Source: a bacterium
GTDB lineage: Bacteria; Desulfobacterota; Binatia; HRBIN30; CADEER01
NCBI GenBank assembly: GCA_030430165.1
Contig: JAUIGL010000014.1
Location: 1-64,000 of the forward strand
Direction of reading: 5' to 3'
Length of the DNA: 64,000 nucleotides
The translations under genes and the position numbers were made by a program. Positions 1 through 9,130 of this stretch are shown here, one piece after another (position 1 is the stretch's first letter; every line of letters starts with the position of its first letter). The notes under the pieces were generated by a model. The model was not told the origin of the DNA and searched no databases. It was given only the letters and a program-made list of their open reading frames with translations.

Positions 1-718
1 ACTCGCGCACGATCCGATCGGCGGCGCCGAAACGCTCCTCGGTGGCGTACACCTCGCGCGGATCGACGACGATCACCTCGAAGTCGACCTCGCGCGCGAA
101 ACGGCACAGCGGAATCGCGGTCTGCGTCGCGCCGACGATCACCAGGCGCGGCCGCGGCAACACCGTGTCGACGAACACCCGCGCCTTCGCGCCGCGCCGG
201 TCGAGCTCGAGGTTGGCGCTGCCGCCGCGCTCGAGCTGGCGCTGCAGTGCCGCAACCACGGCTCCGTCGAGCTCGGCATCGCCCTCGCCCCATGAATCCC
301 CGGCGAGGAACCAGCGGCACCCACGAATCTCCTCCGGTGCGAGCGCCACCGCGGTCGCCGCCGGACGCCCCGCAACCACGGCGTCGAGCAAACGACGCCA
401 ATCGTCTCCTTCGAAGCGTTCGAGCAAGACTTCGATGGTCCCGCCGCAGGTCAACCCGATGCGCATCGCGGTAGCGTCGGCGACGTCGTACGAGATCGTC
501 TTGACGCCGCCGTCGGCGAGCACCGAAGAGGACCATTCGACGAGATCGCTTTCGACGCAACCGGCGCTGATCGAGCCGGTCATCGCGCCGCGATCGCTGA
601 CCGCCCAGTGCGCGCCGGGCAAACGCGGCGCCGAGCTCTGCACGTGCACCAGGGTCGCCAGAACCACCCGGTCCCCTTGCTCCAGCCAGCGGAGGATGTC
701 TGCGGCAACGTCACGCAT
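1..718 (-). CDS. XdhC/CoxI family molybdenum-cofactor maturation protein (3' end cut by window edge)
   Basis: The frame is open from an ATG at 716-718 (minus strand) to the left window edge, giving 239 codons without a stop, so the C-terminus is missing. The N-terminal XdhC_CoxI domain shows GSISAGCVES at about residues 48-57 and GLTCGGTIEVL at 88-98, both diagnostic of the family. A Rossmann-type segment with RPRLVIVGATQTAIPL starts near residue 200. Family members bind or insert sulfurated molybdenum cofactor for xanthine-dehydrogenase or CO-dehydrogenase-type hydroxylases in the cytoplasm. No hydroxylase gene is visible here, so the client enzyme is unknown. The start lies 12 bp downstream of the GNAT stop, so the two are probably co-transcribed. 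Confidence 0.9.
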   Translation of the reverse strand, partial: MRDVAADILRWLEQGDRVVLATLVHVQSSAPRLPGAHWAVSDRGAMTGSISAGCVESDLVEWSSSVLADGGVKTISYDVADATAMRIGLTCGGTIEVLLERFEGDDWRRLLDAVVAGRPAATAVALAPEEIRGCRWFLAGDSWGEGDAELDGAVVAALQRQLERGGSANLELDRRGAKARVFVDTVLPRPRLVIVGATQTAIPLCRFAREVDFEVIVVDPREVYATEERFGAADRIVRE

Positions 719-730
719 CGCGGGTCTCGC

Positions 731-1243
731 TCACTCGCGCACGATCCCGTACATCAGCTGATCGAGCAAGGCGCCGTCCTTGTAGACGCTCTTGCGCATG
801 CGGCCTTCGTATTGGTAGCCGACCTTCTCCAACACCCGCGCCGAGGCGGGGTTGCCGTCGAACACGTTGGCGTAGATGCGCACGATCGGGAAGTTCGCGA
901 AGGCGTAGTCGGTCATCGCGTCGACCACCTCGGTGGCGATGCCGCGGCCCCAGAACGGCTCGCCGAGCCAGTATCCGATTTCAGCGGACCGGCGGTGCAC
1001 GTCGTCCTGCACGTGAATCCCGACACCGCCGATCAGCTCGATCTCGCCGGCAACCGCGAAGTCGCGTGTCGGACGCTGCCGCTGCACGTGTCGAACCCAG
1101 TCGATCGCGTGCGCTCGTGTGTACGGGTGCGGGAAGCGGTCGCGAAGGTGCTGCCACACTTTGTGGTTGTTGCCGTACTTGACCAACGCGGCAACGTCGC
1201 CGGGGGCGTAGGGGCGAATCGAGTATTTTCCGATCTGGATCAC
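731..1243 (-). CDS. GNAT-family N-acetyltransferase (RimJ/RimL type)
   Basis: This 170-residue protein has the complete single-domain GNAT fold of the RimJ/RimL group. IGYWLGEPFWGRGIATEVV at about residues 88-107 is the acetyl-CoA-binding motif A, and NPASARVLEKVGYQYEGRMR near 130-150 is the conserved motif B region. The family transfers acetyl from acetyl-CoA to N-terminal amines of ribosomal proteins or to small-molecule amines. The substrate cannot be read from sequence. It lies upstream of the XdhC gene on the same strand with a 12-bp gap. The upstream side is a repeat-filled spacer of about 150 bp. Confidence 0.9.
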   Translation of the reverse strand: MIQIGKYSIRPYAPGDVAALVKYGNNHKVWQHLRDRFPHPYTRAHAIDWVRHVQRQRPTRDFAVAGEIELIGGVGIHVQDDVHRRSAEIGYWLGEPFWGRGIATEVVDAMTDYAFANFPIVRIYANVFDGNPASARVLEKVGYQYEGRMRKSVYKDGALLDQLMYGIVRE

Positions 1244-1308
1244 TTCAAGCGGGTTTCGCGGTGGTGACGTGAGGGCTCTTCATCGTGACACCGGGGGGGG
1301 AATCGAGA

Positions 1309-1367
1309 CACGGATGAACACGGATGAACGCTGGATCGAAACACGGATGGACACGGATGAACACTGG
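1309..1367. repeat. CACGGATGAACACGG-type dispersed intergenic repeat
   Basis: Four close copies of the unit CACGGATGAACA, one with GGAC in place of GAAC, are packed into about 60 bp between the alkylsulfatase stop and the GNAT start. The same unit recurs near 11226-11308, 14783-14933 and 48232-48436. At some of those sites it is arranged as an inverted repeat. Here only one orientation is seen. A run of eight G lies just before it at 1293-1300. Confidence 0.85.
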
Positions 1368-1392
1368 TAGAGAGGGTCGGATCTCGAGTGCC

Positions 1393-3384
1393 TCAGGGGG
1401 TTACGATGTTGAATGCTCCGTGCGGCGTTTCCAATAGGCCGAAGAAGGACATCAGGGCCATGCGGCTGCCGTCGATGTCGAGGTCGTCGCCGAAGATCAG
1501 CTCGCGCAGGCCCGCCTGGCCGACCACCAGGCGCAGCCACAGGTCGCGGGTCAGCTTCAGGGTCACGTCGGCATCGGGATCGGGAGCCCCCTCGCGGTAG
1601 TTGAGCACTCCGTTGGCGATGCGCAGAGCAAACGTCCGATCGATATCGGTGAACACGAAGTTCACCCGCAAATCGGTCTCGGCCGCTTTCTCGCCGATGA
1701 TCCGCGAAGCCATCGAGTCGAAGAACCGCTCGACCGGCATGTGGCGAAGCAGCCTGGCGGCGGCGGAGATGTCGAGCGCCGTGCCGCCGGTGCCCTGGCG
1801 CAGCTCGAGCGCCGCGGTGAGATAGACGTCGCGCCACGGGGCCGACTCGGCCTGGTAGGCGAGCTGGTCATAGGTTTCGGCGAGCAGCTCCCGGGCTGCC
1901 TCGTTCTCGGGTTCGGCGAAAACCAGATGGTCGAGCACGGTGGCGGTCCAGCGGTACTCCCCGGCGTCGAACGACGCCCGCGCCTTGTCGAGAACCGCCT
2001 CGCCGCCGCCCATGAAGGCGACGTACTTCTCGCCCGCCTGCTGCGGCGGCAGCGGATCGAGGTTGGCCGGATTGCCGTCGTACCAGCCGAAGTACCACTG
2101 GTAGACCGCCTTGGCGTTGTGCTTGACGGTTCCGTAGTAGCCGCGGTTGGGGAACGACGTGCGCAGCGATTCCGGCAGCTCGATCATCTCGGCGATCTCG
2201 CGCGGCGTGTAGCCGGCGTTGGCCAGCCGCAGAGTCTGGTCGTGGATGAACTTGTAGGTGTCGCGCTGCTTCTCCAGATAGGCGATCACCGCCGCGTTGC
2301 CCCAGGTCGGCCAGTGGTGGCTGGCAAAGACGATGTCGGCCTCGCCGAACAGATCGATCGCCTGGTGGATGTAGCCACTCCACTTGAGAGCGTCGCGCAC
2401 CTTGGCGCCGCGCAGCGTGTAGAGGTTGTGCAAGTTGTGCGAGACCACCTCGGCGCCGCAGAACGCCTTGCTGTCGGGCAGGTAGAAGGTCAGCTCGGCC
2501 GGCGCTTCCGACTCCGGAGCGTACTGGAAGACGAAGTCGACGCCGTCGATCTCCATCTTCTGCGGCGTGTGGTCGATGATGTCGGTGGGCTCGAAGATGC
2601 CGAACGTTCCCGAGCCCGGCGCCTTGCCGAGTCCCGAGTCGACGTGGCCGCGGGCGCTGCGCTCGAGCGGGAAGCCGTACATGAAGGACGCGCGACGCCC
2701 CATCGCGATCCCTGCCATCACGTTCTCGCTGGTCGCTTCCTCGACGAAACCCTTCGGAGCGATGATGCGAACCCGACCCACCTCCACATCCTCGGCCGAA
2801 ACAACGGCCTCGAGCCCGCCGAAGTGGTCGATGTGACTGTGGGTGAGAATCACCGCGACGATCGGGACGTCGCCGAGCTGCTCGCGTGCCCAGCCGAGCG
2901 CCGCGGCCGCGGTCTCGCGGGAAGTCAGCGGGTCGACGACGATCCAGCCGGTCTTGCCGACGATGATCGACATGTTGGAGAGATCGTAGCCGCGAACCTG
3001 ATACACCCCCTCGGTCACCTCGTAGAGACCGTGGCGGTTGTTGAGCTGGGCCTGCCGCCACAGACTCGGATTCACCGAGTCGGGCGCGTCTCCCGTCTCG
3101 AACTCGTACGCCGCCGTGTCCCAGATGACGCGTCCGTCGGCGGCCTCCACCAACACCCGCTCCTCGCGTGCCACCAGCCCGCGGTCGGCCGCGGCGAAGT
3201 CGTCGCGGTTGGCGAACGGCAAGCGATCGAGCACCGCGCGGTTGGCGCGAATCGTGTGCTCGGTTGGATCGCTATTGCCCTGCGAGCCGGGCGCGGCGGC
3301 CACCGGAGCCTCAGGCTCCGAGCTGCAGGCCGCCAACAAGCCGACAACCAGAATCCAGGATTGCCCGAGCGAAGCTCTCATCAA
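1393..3384 (-). CDS. Alkyl sulfatase lipoprotein (metallo-beta-lactamase fold, SdsA1/BDS1-like)
   Basis: This 663-residue protein matches the full length of class III alkyl/aryl sulfatases. The N-terminus is a lipoprotein signal ending in LLAAC, so Cys20 is the probable lipid anchor. The metallo-beta-lactamase domain carries THSHIDHFGG, which binds the zinc pair. A dimerisation domain follows, with NRGYYGTVKHNAKAVYQWYF. The C-terminal SCP2-like domain includes ADVTLKLTRDLWLRLVVGQ. The family hydrolyses primary alkyl sulfates such as dodecyl sulfate to alcohol and sulfate. Location is probably envelope-anchored in the periplasm. It stands alone between two repeat-bearing spacers. The overlapping long plus-strand frame is antisense noise from GC-rich codons. 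Confidence 0.95.
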   Translation of the reverse strand: MMRASLGQSWILVVGLLAACSSEPEAPVAAAPGSQGNSDPTEHTIRANRAVLDRLPFANRDDFAAADRGLVAREERVLVEAADGRVIWDTAAYEFETGDAPDSVNPSLWRQAQLNNRHGLYEVTEGVYQVRGYDLSNMSIIVGKTGWIVVDPLTSRETAAAALGWAREQLGDVPIVAVILTHSHIDHFGGLEAVVSAEDVEVGRVRIIAPKGFVEEATSENVMAGIAMGRRASFMYGFPLERSARGHVDSGLGKAPGSGTFGIFEPTDIIDHTPQKMEIDGVDFVFQYAPESEAPAELTFYLPDSKAFCGAEVVSHNLHNLYTLRGAKVRDALKWSGYIHQAIDLFGEADIVFASHHWPTWGNAAVIAYLEKQRDTYKFIHDQTLRLANAGYTPREIAEMIELPESLRTSFPNRGYYGTVKHNAKAVYQWYFGWYDGNPANLDPLPPQQAGEKYVAFMGGGEAVLDKARASFDAGEYRWTATVLDHLVFAEPENEAARELLAETYDQLAYQAESAPWRDVYLTAALELRQGTGGTALDISAAARLLRHMPVERFFDSMASRIIGEKAAETDLRVNFVFTDIDRTFALRIANGVLNYREGAPDPDADVTLKLTRDLWLRLVVGQAGLRELIFGDDLDIDGSRMALMSFFGLLETPHGAFNIVTP

Positions 3385-3497
3385 ATCTCCGATCTCTGCA
3401 TCAGCCGCAATCGCCGACGAGAAAGGTTAGGGCTTAGTCGGAACCCGGGGAAGGTCGCAAATCGGGCTCGCGGTCGCGACGGAGGAGGCAATTCTCG

Positions 3498-3583
3498 CCG
3501 CAGATGAACGCTGACAACGCTGATGAGCAATCGGACCTCTCTTCGGCCGGTCCCCATCTGCGTTGATCTGCGTTCATCTGCGG
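3498..3583. repeat. Inverted repeat with perfect 14-bp arms (CCGCAGATGAACGC unit)
   Basis: CCGCAGATGAACGC at 3498-3511 is the exact reverse complement of GCGTTCATCTGCGG at 3570-3583. The arms extend imperfectly inward with more copies of the same unit. The element fills the 230-bp space upstream of the alkylsulfatase and just downstream of the hydrolase stop, where a transcript hairpin could end transcription. It is one of at least four long inverted repeats of related sequence in the window. Confidence 0.85.
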
Positions 3584-3614
3584 CAGGTGTCTTTAGGCTG
3601 ATCCCAATGTCAGC

Positions 3615-4451
3615 CTAGCGTACTCGTTCGAGGTGATCCCGCACCGCGGCGAACCACGCCTCGGGGGTCTCCAGCTGCGGGCTGTGGGCGGCGCCTTCGA
3701 GAACGACGCGGCGCGCGCCGGGGATGCCGATTTCGAGCTCTTCCGCAGGCCGCAAGAACGGCAGATCTTGATCGCCGACCAGGATCGTCGTCGGGCAGGC
3801 GATCTCGCCGAGACGCTCGCTCACCGGCTCCTGATCGGCGAGCTCGACGCCGAAGGCATAGAACGCTTCGGCGTCCATCGCGGTCATTCGATCGAAGTGC
3901 CGCTTCCAGTAGGCGTCGTCGCCGATGCGACGCTGGAAGGCGCGCGACGCTTCGGGCCGGTTCGGATCCTTCTCGGCGATCTCGCGGGCGGTGCGCGCCA
4001 GCGTCGCCATTCCCTCGGCTCGCGCGACCGCCGCTCCCATCTCGAACACAGCCTTCTGGAAACCGTCCGGCATCCGCGCCGAGGTATCCATCAAGATGAG
4101 CGAAGCGACGCGCTGCGGCCGCGCCAGCACGTAGCGCAGGGCGACCATGCCTCCCATCGAATGGCCGAGCAGGTCGATCTCGGCGGCCCCGAGGTGATCG
4201 AGAAACGAGTCGAGATCGTCGCACAGCCGGGCAAACGAGTACGAAGCGGCGTCCGCGGTGTTGGTCGAGTCGCCGTGGCCACGGTGATCGTAGGAGATGG
4301 TTCGCCCGAGCGCGGCCAAATCGTCGTAGTGGTCGGCAAAGTCGTGTCGGTTTCCGGTATAGCCGTGCACCAGCACGAACGGGCGGCCGGCGCCGCCTGA
4401 GTCCTGGTACACCAGTGTCACCTCGCCGAGCTCGAACCTGTCGATTGCCAT
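3615..4451 (-). CDS. Alpha/beta hydrolase
   Basis: This 278-residue protein has the canonical alpha/beta-hydrolase fold. VLVHGYTGN near residue 30 is the oxyanion-hole segment and GHSMGG near 100 is the nucleophile elbow. VGDQDLPF near 220 probably supplies the acid, and GAAHSPQLE near 250 contains the catalytic His. The group covers esterases, C-C hydrolases and haloperoxidase-like proteins, so the substrate is not predictable. The ATG lies 4 bp from the stop of the phosphatase gene upstream, indicating an operon. Confidence 0.92.
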   Translation of the reverse strand: MAIDRFELGEVTLVYQDSGGAGRPFVLVHGYTGNRHDFADHYDDLAALGRTISYDHRGHGDSTNTADAASYSFARLCDDLDSFLDHLGAAEIDLLGHSMGGMVALRYVLARPQRVASLILMDTSARMPDGFQKAVFEMGAAVARAEGMATLARTAREIAEKDPNRPEASRAFQRRIGDDAYWKRHFDRMTAMDAEAFYAFGVELADQEPVSERLGEIACPTTILVGDQDLPFLRPAEELEIGIPGARRVVLEGAAHSPQLETPEAWFAAVRDHLERVR

Positions 4452-4455
4452 CGTG

Positions 4456-5070
4456 TTAAACTACTCCTCCCGCGCCGCCCTCGCCGTCTTCGAGGTGGCG
4501 CGCGCAGTTCAGCGTGGTGACCGTCCACGGGGGTTCCGCTTCGAACACCGTCACCGAAGTGTTTTCGAACCCCATCGGCAGCACCGACACCCGCGAGAGA
4601 TCGAGGTGGCGCGATACCAGCGAGTGCAGCACCAGGCCGTGGGTGACGACGATGAGGGCGCCCGACTCGGGCGGCGCCTCGGAGACACGCCGCATCAAGT
4701 GCTGCCACACCCCGTCGACCCGCTGGTGAAACTCGCGCCAGGTTTCGCCGCCGGGCGGCTCGTAGTCGGGATCCAGAATGCTGACCGCGAGATCGTCGTA
4801 TGCCGTGCCGCGGATGTCGCCGTAATTGCGCTCCTGGAGGTCGGCGCGTAGGGTGACGGGGATTCCGGTTACCGAGCTTACTCGCTCCGCAGTCATCGTC
4901 GCACGACACAGAGTGCTGCTGAGAATCGCGCCGATATGTTCGCCTGCCAAACGCGCCGAGAGTTGTTCCGCCTGGGCAACACCGCGTTCACTGAGCGGCG
5001 TCTCCGGAGTCTGCACGACCCTGGCCGCGTTCGAAGCCGTCTCTCCGTGGCGCACGAGGTAAATCTGCAT
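4456..5070 (-). CDS. Histidine phosphatase (phosphoglycerate-mutase-like) family protein
   Basis: I place the start at the ATG at 5068-5070. The protein begins MQIYLVRHGETASNA, the RHG phospho-acceptor motif right at the N-terminus as in cobC/gpmB-type phosphatases. The longer in-frame extension upstream is antisense to the LolA-like gene. The 204-residue product has the second catalytic His in VVTHGLVLHSLV near residue 145. The family dephosphorylates small phosphomonoesters through a phosphohistidine. It is divergent from the LolA-like gene with about 70 bp between starts, which must hold both promoters, and it leads the hydrolase gene. Confidence 0.9.
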   Translation of the reverse strand: MQIYLVRHGETASNAARVVQTPETPLSERGVAQAEQLSARLAGEHIGAILSSTLCRATMTAERVSSVTGIPVTLRADLQERNYGDIRGTAYDDLAVSILDPDYEPPGGETWREFHQRVDGVWQHLMRRVSEAPPESGALIVVTHGLVLHSLVSRHLDLSRVSVLPMGFENTSVTVFEAEPPWTVTTLNCARHLEDGEGGAGGVV

Positions 5071-5142
5071 GGCTATTCTCTGTAAACCACGAAGCGGCGG
5101 ACAACGCCATTTGCCGGCGCTGTTCGCGTCCAGGGAATCGGC

Positions 5143-5919
5143 ATGCGGGCTCTGATCGGGCTGCTGCTCGCGCTGGCGCTCGGCGCCGGCATCGTCGCCG
5201 CGGAGCCGTCGGCGCCGGTGATGGACGACCGCGCCAAGGAGATCGTCGACCGGGTCGACCAGATCATGCGCGGCGACTCGAGCGTCGCCAGGCTGACCAT
5301 GGAGATCCAATCCAAGCACTGGAAGCGCACGCTGGAAGCAAAGGCCTGGTCCAAGGGCACCGAGCGCGCGCTGATCCTGATCGTCAAGCCGGTCAAGGAG
5401 ACCGGAACGGCGACTCTCAAGGCCGAGGACAACATCTGGAACTACCTGCCCAAGGTCGAGAGGGTGATCAAGATTCCATCGTCGATGATGATGGGCTCGT
5501 GGATGGGCAGTCACTTCACCAATGACGATCTGGTGAAAGAGAGCCGGATGATCCGCGACTACACGATCACGACCAGCTTCGAGGGCGAGCGCGACGGCAC
5601 GGACGTGTGGGAGTTCACCCTGATCCCGCTCGAGGACGCGGCGGTGGTGTGGGGCAAGGTCGTGCTCGAGGTGCGCCAGGGAGACTACATGCCGACCTGG
5701 CAGAATTACTACGACGAAGACGGCGAGTTGGTGCGCACCCTCCGCTTCGGAGCGTACAAGGAGATGGACGGGCGTCTGGTGCCGACCGAGATGGAAGTTC
5801 GCCCGGTCGACCAGCCCGACGAGTACACGCGGGTCCTCTACCAATCGCTCGACTTCGACGTCGCGCTCGACGACGGCTTCTTCTCGCTGCGCAACCTGCG
5901 CGGCCTGCGCGCCGACTGA
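5143..5919 (+). CDS. Outer-membrane lipoprotein-sorting (LolA-like) protein
   Basis: This 258-residue protein has an N-terminal signal (LIGLLLALALGAGIVAAEP). It resembles the LolA-like 'outer membrane lipoprotein-sorting' family: the stretch ILIVKPVKETGTATLKAE, then IWNYLPKVERVIKIPSSM, then GSWMGSHFTNDDLV. These proteins have a half-barrel that carries a lipid or lipoprotein across the periplasm. It is the first gene of a five-gene plus-strand operon with two FtsX-type permeases, an ATPase and an outer-membrane barrel, which supports a role as the periplasmic shuttle. It ends 4 bp before the next start. True LolA is shorter and differs, so this is a paralogous carrier. Confidence 0.85.
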   Translation: MRALIGLLLALALGAGIVAAEPSAPVMDDRAKEIVDRVDQIMRGDSSVARLTMEIQSKHWKRTLEAKAWSKGTERALILIVKPVKETGTATLKAEDNIWNYLPKVERVIKIPSSMMMGSWMGSHFTNDDLVKESRMIRDYTITTSFEGERDGTDVWEFTLIPLEDAAVVWGKVVLEVRQGDYMPTWQNYYDEDGELVRTLRFGAYKEMDGRLVPTEMEVRPVDQPDEYTRVLYQSLDFDVALDDGFFSLRNLRGLRAD

Positions 5920-5923
5920 GTCG

Positions 5924-7168
5924 ATGGATTCGGTGCTGCTGCGGATCGGCTGGCGCAATCTGTGGCGCAACCCGCGGCGCACCGCGATTACCGCGCTGGC
6001 GATCGCGGTCGGCATGATCATGCTCGCCTTCGTCCTCAGCTTGATGGCCGGCATGAAGCGCGACCTGATCAACCAGGGAACGCAGCTGATGCTGGGTCAG
6101 GTCCAGATCCACAAGCGCGACTACCGCCCCGATCGGTCGATCTTCGACACCGTGCCGCTCGACGGGCGAGCGCTCGCCGACCAGCTGCTCGACCGCGACG
6201 ACATCTTCGGCGCGGCGCCCCGGGTAAGCGCTTTCGGACTGGTGAGCTCGGGCGACAAGAGCCTCGGCGCGGAGATCGTCGGCATGGACCGCGACGCCGA
6301 ATCACAAGTGACCACACTCGGCCGCAAGCTCGAGGCCGGCGATCTGCCGGGACGCGGTGAGCGGACGATCGCAGTCGGCCGCTCACTGGCAAACACGCTC
6401 GGGGTATCGCCCGGCAGCGAGCTGATTCTGCTGACCCAGGCGGCCGACGGCTCGCTCGGCAACGACCTCTACACGGTGTCGGGCATTTTCCGCACCGGCC
6501 TCGAGATGGTCGACGGCGGCATGGTGGTGCTCGACCTCGGCGTGGCGCAGGAGCTACTGGCGCTCGAGGCCGGCCGCATCCACGAGATCGCGCTGCGCTC
6601 GACGTCGCCGGCGCGGGCGATGGAGGTCGCCGCTGCGATCGAGCAATCGCTCGGCGTCGAAGACATCAGCGTCGCCCCCTGGCAGGAGCTGGCGCCGCAG
6701 CTCGCCGGCTGGGTCGCGATGAGCGACAGCTGGATGTGGATCATGTACCTGATCGTCTTCGTGCTGGCAGCGATTTCGGTCCTCAACACGATGCTGATGG
6801 CGGTCTTCGAGCGACTGCGCGAGTTCGGCGTCATGGCCGCTGTCGGCATGCAACCGCGCACCATCATCACCATGGTCCTCGCCGAGGTGATCAGCCTGGC
6901 CCTGGTCAGCCTGCTGGTCGCCACCATTCTCGGCGCCCCATTGGTGCACTGGATCACCAACAGCGGCATCGACCTCTCGGCGACCACCGACGGAATCTCG
7001 ATGTCGGGCACCGTGGTCGATCCGGTGATCCGCGGCGCCTGGGCGCCCGCCGAGTTCGCGGTTGCCGCCGGGTTGCTCGTCGTCTGCGCCGCCCTCGCCG
7101 GCCTCTATCCGGCGACCCGGGCCGCCCGCACCGATCCGGCGCGGCTGACTCGCGGGGAAATCCGATGA
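5924..7168 (+). CDS. ABC transporter permease, FtsX/MacB-LolCE type (first)
   Basis: This 414-residue protein has the four-helix layout of the LolC/E-MacB permeases. One helix lies near residues 25-50 (ALAIAVGMIMLAFVLSLMAG). A large periplasmic domain covers about 50-265. Three C-terminal helices cover about 270-400, including the FtsX core VLNTMLMAVFERLREFGVM. The second permease begins at an ATGA overlap, so the pair is translationally coupled and probably forms a heterodimer. The likely cargo is a lipoprotein or lipid extracted from the inner membrane; this is inferred from context with the LolA-like gene. Confidence 0.92.
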   Translation: MDSVLLRIGWRNLWRNPRRTAITALAIAVGMIMLAFVLSLMAGMKRDLINQGTQLMLGQVQIHKRDYRPDRSIFDTVPLDGRALADQLLDRDDIFGAAPRVSAFGLVSSGDKSLGAEIVGMDRDAESQVTTLGRKLEAGDLPGRGERTIAVGRSLANTLGVSPGSELILLTQAADGSLGNDLYTVSGIFRTGLEMVDGGMVVLDLGVAQELLALEAGRIHEIALRSTSPARAMEVAAAIEQSLGVEDISVAPWQELAPQLAGWVAMSDSWMWIMYLIVFVLAAISVLNTMLMAVFERLREFGVMAAVGMQPRTIITMVLAEVISLALVSLLVATILGAPLVHWITNSGIDLSATTDGISMSGTVVDPVIRGAWAPAEFAVAAGLLVVCAALAGLYPATRAARTDPARLTRGEIR

Positions 7169-8430
7169 GCCTCGCCATGGCGTTCCGTCTCGGCTGGCGC
7201 AACCTGTGGCGCCACCCGCGGCGCACCCTGCTCACCGCTCTGGCGTTCTCGCTCGGCGTATTCCTACTCATCATCTCGCTCGGACTGGGCGACGGCATGC
7301 ACGAGAAGATGATCGAAACCGGTGTCCGAGTCGGCAGCGGGCACGTGGTCATCGAACCGGCCGACGCGCGCTCGACCGTCGACGAGCTACACTACTTGAG
7401 CGCCGATACGGCGGCCGCCGCCGAACGATTGCTACACCAGGCCGACCTGCGCGAGATGGTGCGCGGCGTCGCGCCGCGCCTGCTCGCCTCCGGGCTGCTG
7501 AGCTCGGCCAACAACTCGACCGGGGTGCAAGTGGTTGGCGCCGTGCCGGATCGCGAGCGCGGCGTCACGCTGCTGCCTGAGAAGATCGTCGAGGGGACCT
7601 TTCTCGAGGAGACCGGGCGCACGCCGTCGACCGTGATCGGCTCGGCACTCGCCAACAAGCTCGGCGTCGGGCTCGGCTCGAAAGTGGTGCTGATGACCCA
7701 GGCTGGCAGCGAGATCCAGAGCCAGCTGCTGCGGGTTCGCGGCATCTTCTCCACCGGTATGGAAGACGTCGACCTGCGCCTGGTGTCGATGCGCATCGAG
7801 GATCTGCAGCTCGCCATTCAGAGGGACGGCGCCGTTTCCCACCTGGCTATCTTTCTCGACGGGTCCGAGCGCACCGAAGAGGTCCGCCGCCTGGTCGCGC
7901 AACGGATCGAGCGCGGATTCGACGGAGATCCGCCGAGCGTGCTTTCCTGGCAGGAGGCGATGCCGGAGCTGGCGCAGTTCATCGTCATCGACGACGCCGG
8001 CAACTATCTGTTCAACGGCGTGCTGCTGTTCATGGTCGCCCTCGGCGTCCTCAACACGATCCTGATGGCGGTGCTGGAACGGCGGCGCGAGTTCAGCCTG
8101 CTTTTGGCGATCGGCATGCGGCCGTTCGAGATCGCGGCGATGGTGATGGCGGAGAGCTTTCTCCTGACCGGCGTCGGTACGATCGTCGGTCTCGTCCTCG
8201 GGTGGTCGCTGCACGCCTACTGGGCGATCCACGGGCTCGACTTCTCGGGCGCGATGGATCAGGGCCTGTCGGTCGCCGGCGTCAGCGTCGATCCGATCGT
8301 CTATTCCTACCTCTACCCGGGGCGAATCCGCTGGACGCTGATCTTCGTCGCGATCCTCGGGTTCGCCGCCTCCCTCTATCCGGCGGTGCGCGCCGCGCGC
8401 ACCGCGCCGAGCGAAGCCACACAAGGTTGA
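7165..8430 (+). CDS. ABC transporter permease, FtsX/MacB-LolCE type (second)
   Basis: I choose the ATG at 7165 because it overlaps the preceding stop as ATGA and because the protein then opens with WRNLWRHPRRTLLTALAF, nearly the same as the first permease (WRNLWRNPRRTAITALAI). The product has 421 residues with one N-terminal helix, a periplasmic domain and three C-terminal helices around VLNTILMAVLERRREFSLLL. The similarity shows an ancestral duplication. It probably forms a heterodimer with the upstream permease and is powered by the ATPase 5 bp downstream. Confidence 0.92.
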   Translation: MSLAMAFRLGWRNLWRHPRRTLLTALAFSLGVFLLIISLGLGDGMHEKMIETGVRVGSGHVVIEPADARSTVDELHYLSADTAAAAERLLHQADLREMVRGVAPRLLASGLLSSANNSTGVQVVGAVPDRERGVTLLPEKIVEGTFLEETGRTPSTVIGSALANKLGVGLGSKVVLMTQAGSEIQSQLLRVRGIFSTGMEDVDLRLVSMRIEDLQLAIQRDGAVSHLAIFLDGSERTEEVRRLVAQRIERGFDGDPPSVLSWQEAMPELAQFIVIDDAGNYLFNGVLLFMVALGVLNTILMAVLERRREFSLLLAIGMRPFEIAAMVMAESFLLTGVGTIVGLVLGWSLHAYWAIHGLDFSGAMDQGLSVAGVSVDPIVYSYLYPGRIRWTLIFVAILGFAASLYPAVRAARTAPSEATQG

Positions 8431-8435
8431 CCCCC

Positions 8436-9122
8436 ATGCCAGATGAGCTCGCAGTCCGTACCGAATCCATTCGCAAGATCTACCAGAGCGGCGATCAGTC
8501 GGTCGCCGCAGTCGACGGCATCTCCTTCGAGGTCCACAAGGGCGAATTCTCGGCGATTGCCGGCCCCTCCGGCTCGGGCAAGACCACTCTGCTCAACCTG
8601 ATCGGCGCCCTCGACGAGGTCGACGAGGGCCGCATCTGGGTCGACGGTACCGAGATCACTGCACTCGGACGCGGCGAGCGCGCCGACCTGCGCAAGCACA
8701 AGATCGGTTTCATCTTCCAGTCATACAATTTGATCGAGGTTCTCTCCGCGCTCGAGAACGCCGAGTTCATTCTCCTGCTACAGGGCGTCGATCCCGCCGA
8801 GCGCCAGCGCCGGGTGCGCGCGATCTTCGAACGCATCGGACTCGACGGCCTCGAGGACCGGCGGCCGCATCAGTTGTCGGGCGGACAGCAGCAGCGGGTC
8901 GCGATCGCCCGCGCGATTGCGACCCAGCCCGCCTTGATCCTCGCCGACGAGCCGACCGCGAATCTCGACAGCGCCACCGGCGCCGCTCTGCTCGACGTCA
9001 TGGAGGAGCTCAACCGCGACCTCGGGACCACCTTCATCTTTTCGACGCACGACCCGCGCGTGATGGAACGCGCCACTCGCTTGATCCGCCTGGTCGACGG
9101 CAGAATCGTCGAAGACCACTGA
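8436..9122 (+). CDS. ABC transporter ATP-binding protein (LolD/MacB family)
   Basis: The ATG at 8436 gives a 228-residue ATPase starting MPDELAVRTESIRKIY. It shows Walker A GPSGSGKT near residue 44, Q-loop IFQSYNLIEVLSALEN, signature LSGGQQQR near 145, Walker B LILADEPT near 165 and H-loop FSTHD near 200. Length and sequence fit the LolD/MacB-type stand-alone subunits that power mechanotransmission systems rather than substrate-channel importers. It is followed 8 bp later by an outer-membrane barrel gene. Confidence 0.95.
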   Translation: MPDELAVRTESIRKIYQSGDQSVAAVDGISFEVHKGEFSAIAGPSGSGKTTLLNLIGALDEVDEGRIWVDGTEITALGRGERADLRKHKIGFIFQSYNLIEVLSALENAEFILLLQGVDPAERQRRVRAIFERIGLDGLEDRRPHQLSGGQQQRVAIARAIATQPALILADEPTANLDSATGAALLDVMEELNRDLGTTFIFSTHDPRVMERATRLIRLVDGRIVEDH

Positions 9123-9130
9123 GGTCAGCC

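Noticed and set aside
1309-1367. CRISPR array
   Set aside because: The repeats are short, adjacent and not separated by unique spacers of constant length; no cas gene is present.
1741-3507. 588-codon open frame on the plus strand
   Set aside because: It is antisense to the alkylsulfatase gene, which has all family motifs; the frame has no recognisable domain and reflects GC-rich third positions.
4456-6072. 538-residue fusion with the histidine phosphatase
   Set aside because: The extra N-terminus is antisense to the LolA-like gene; the true protein starts with the RHG motif at 5070.
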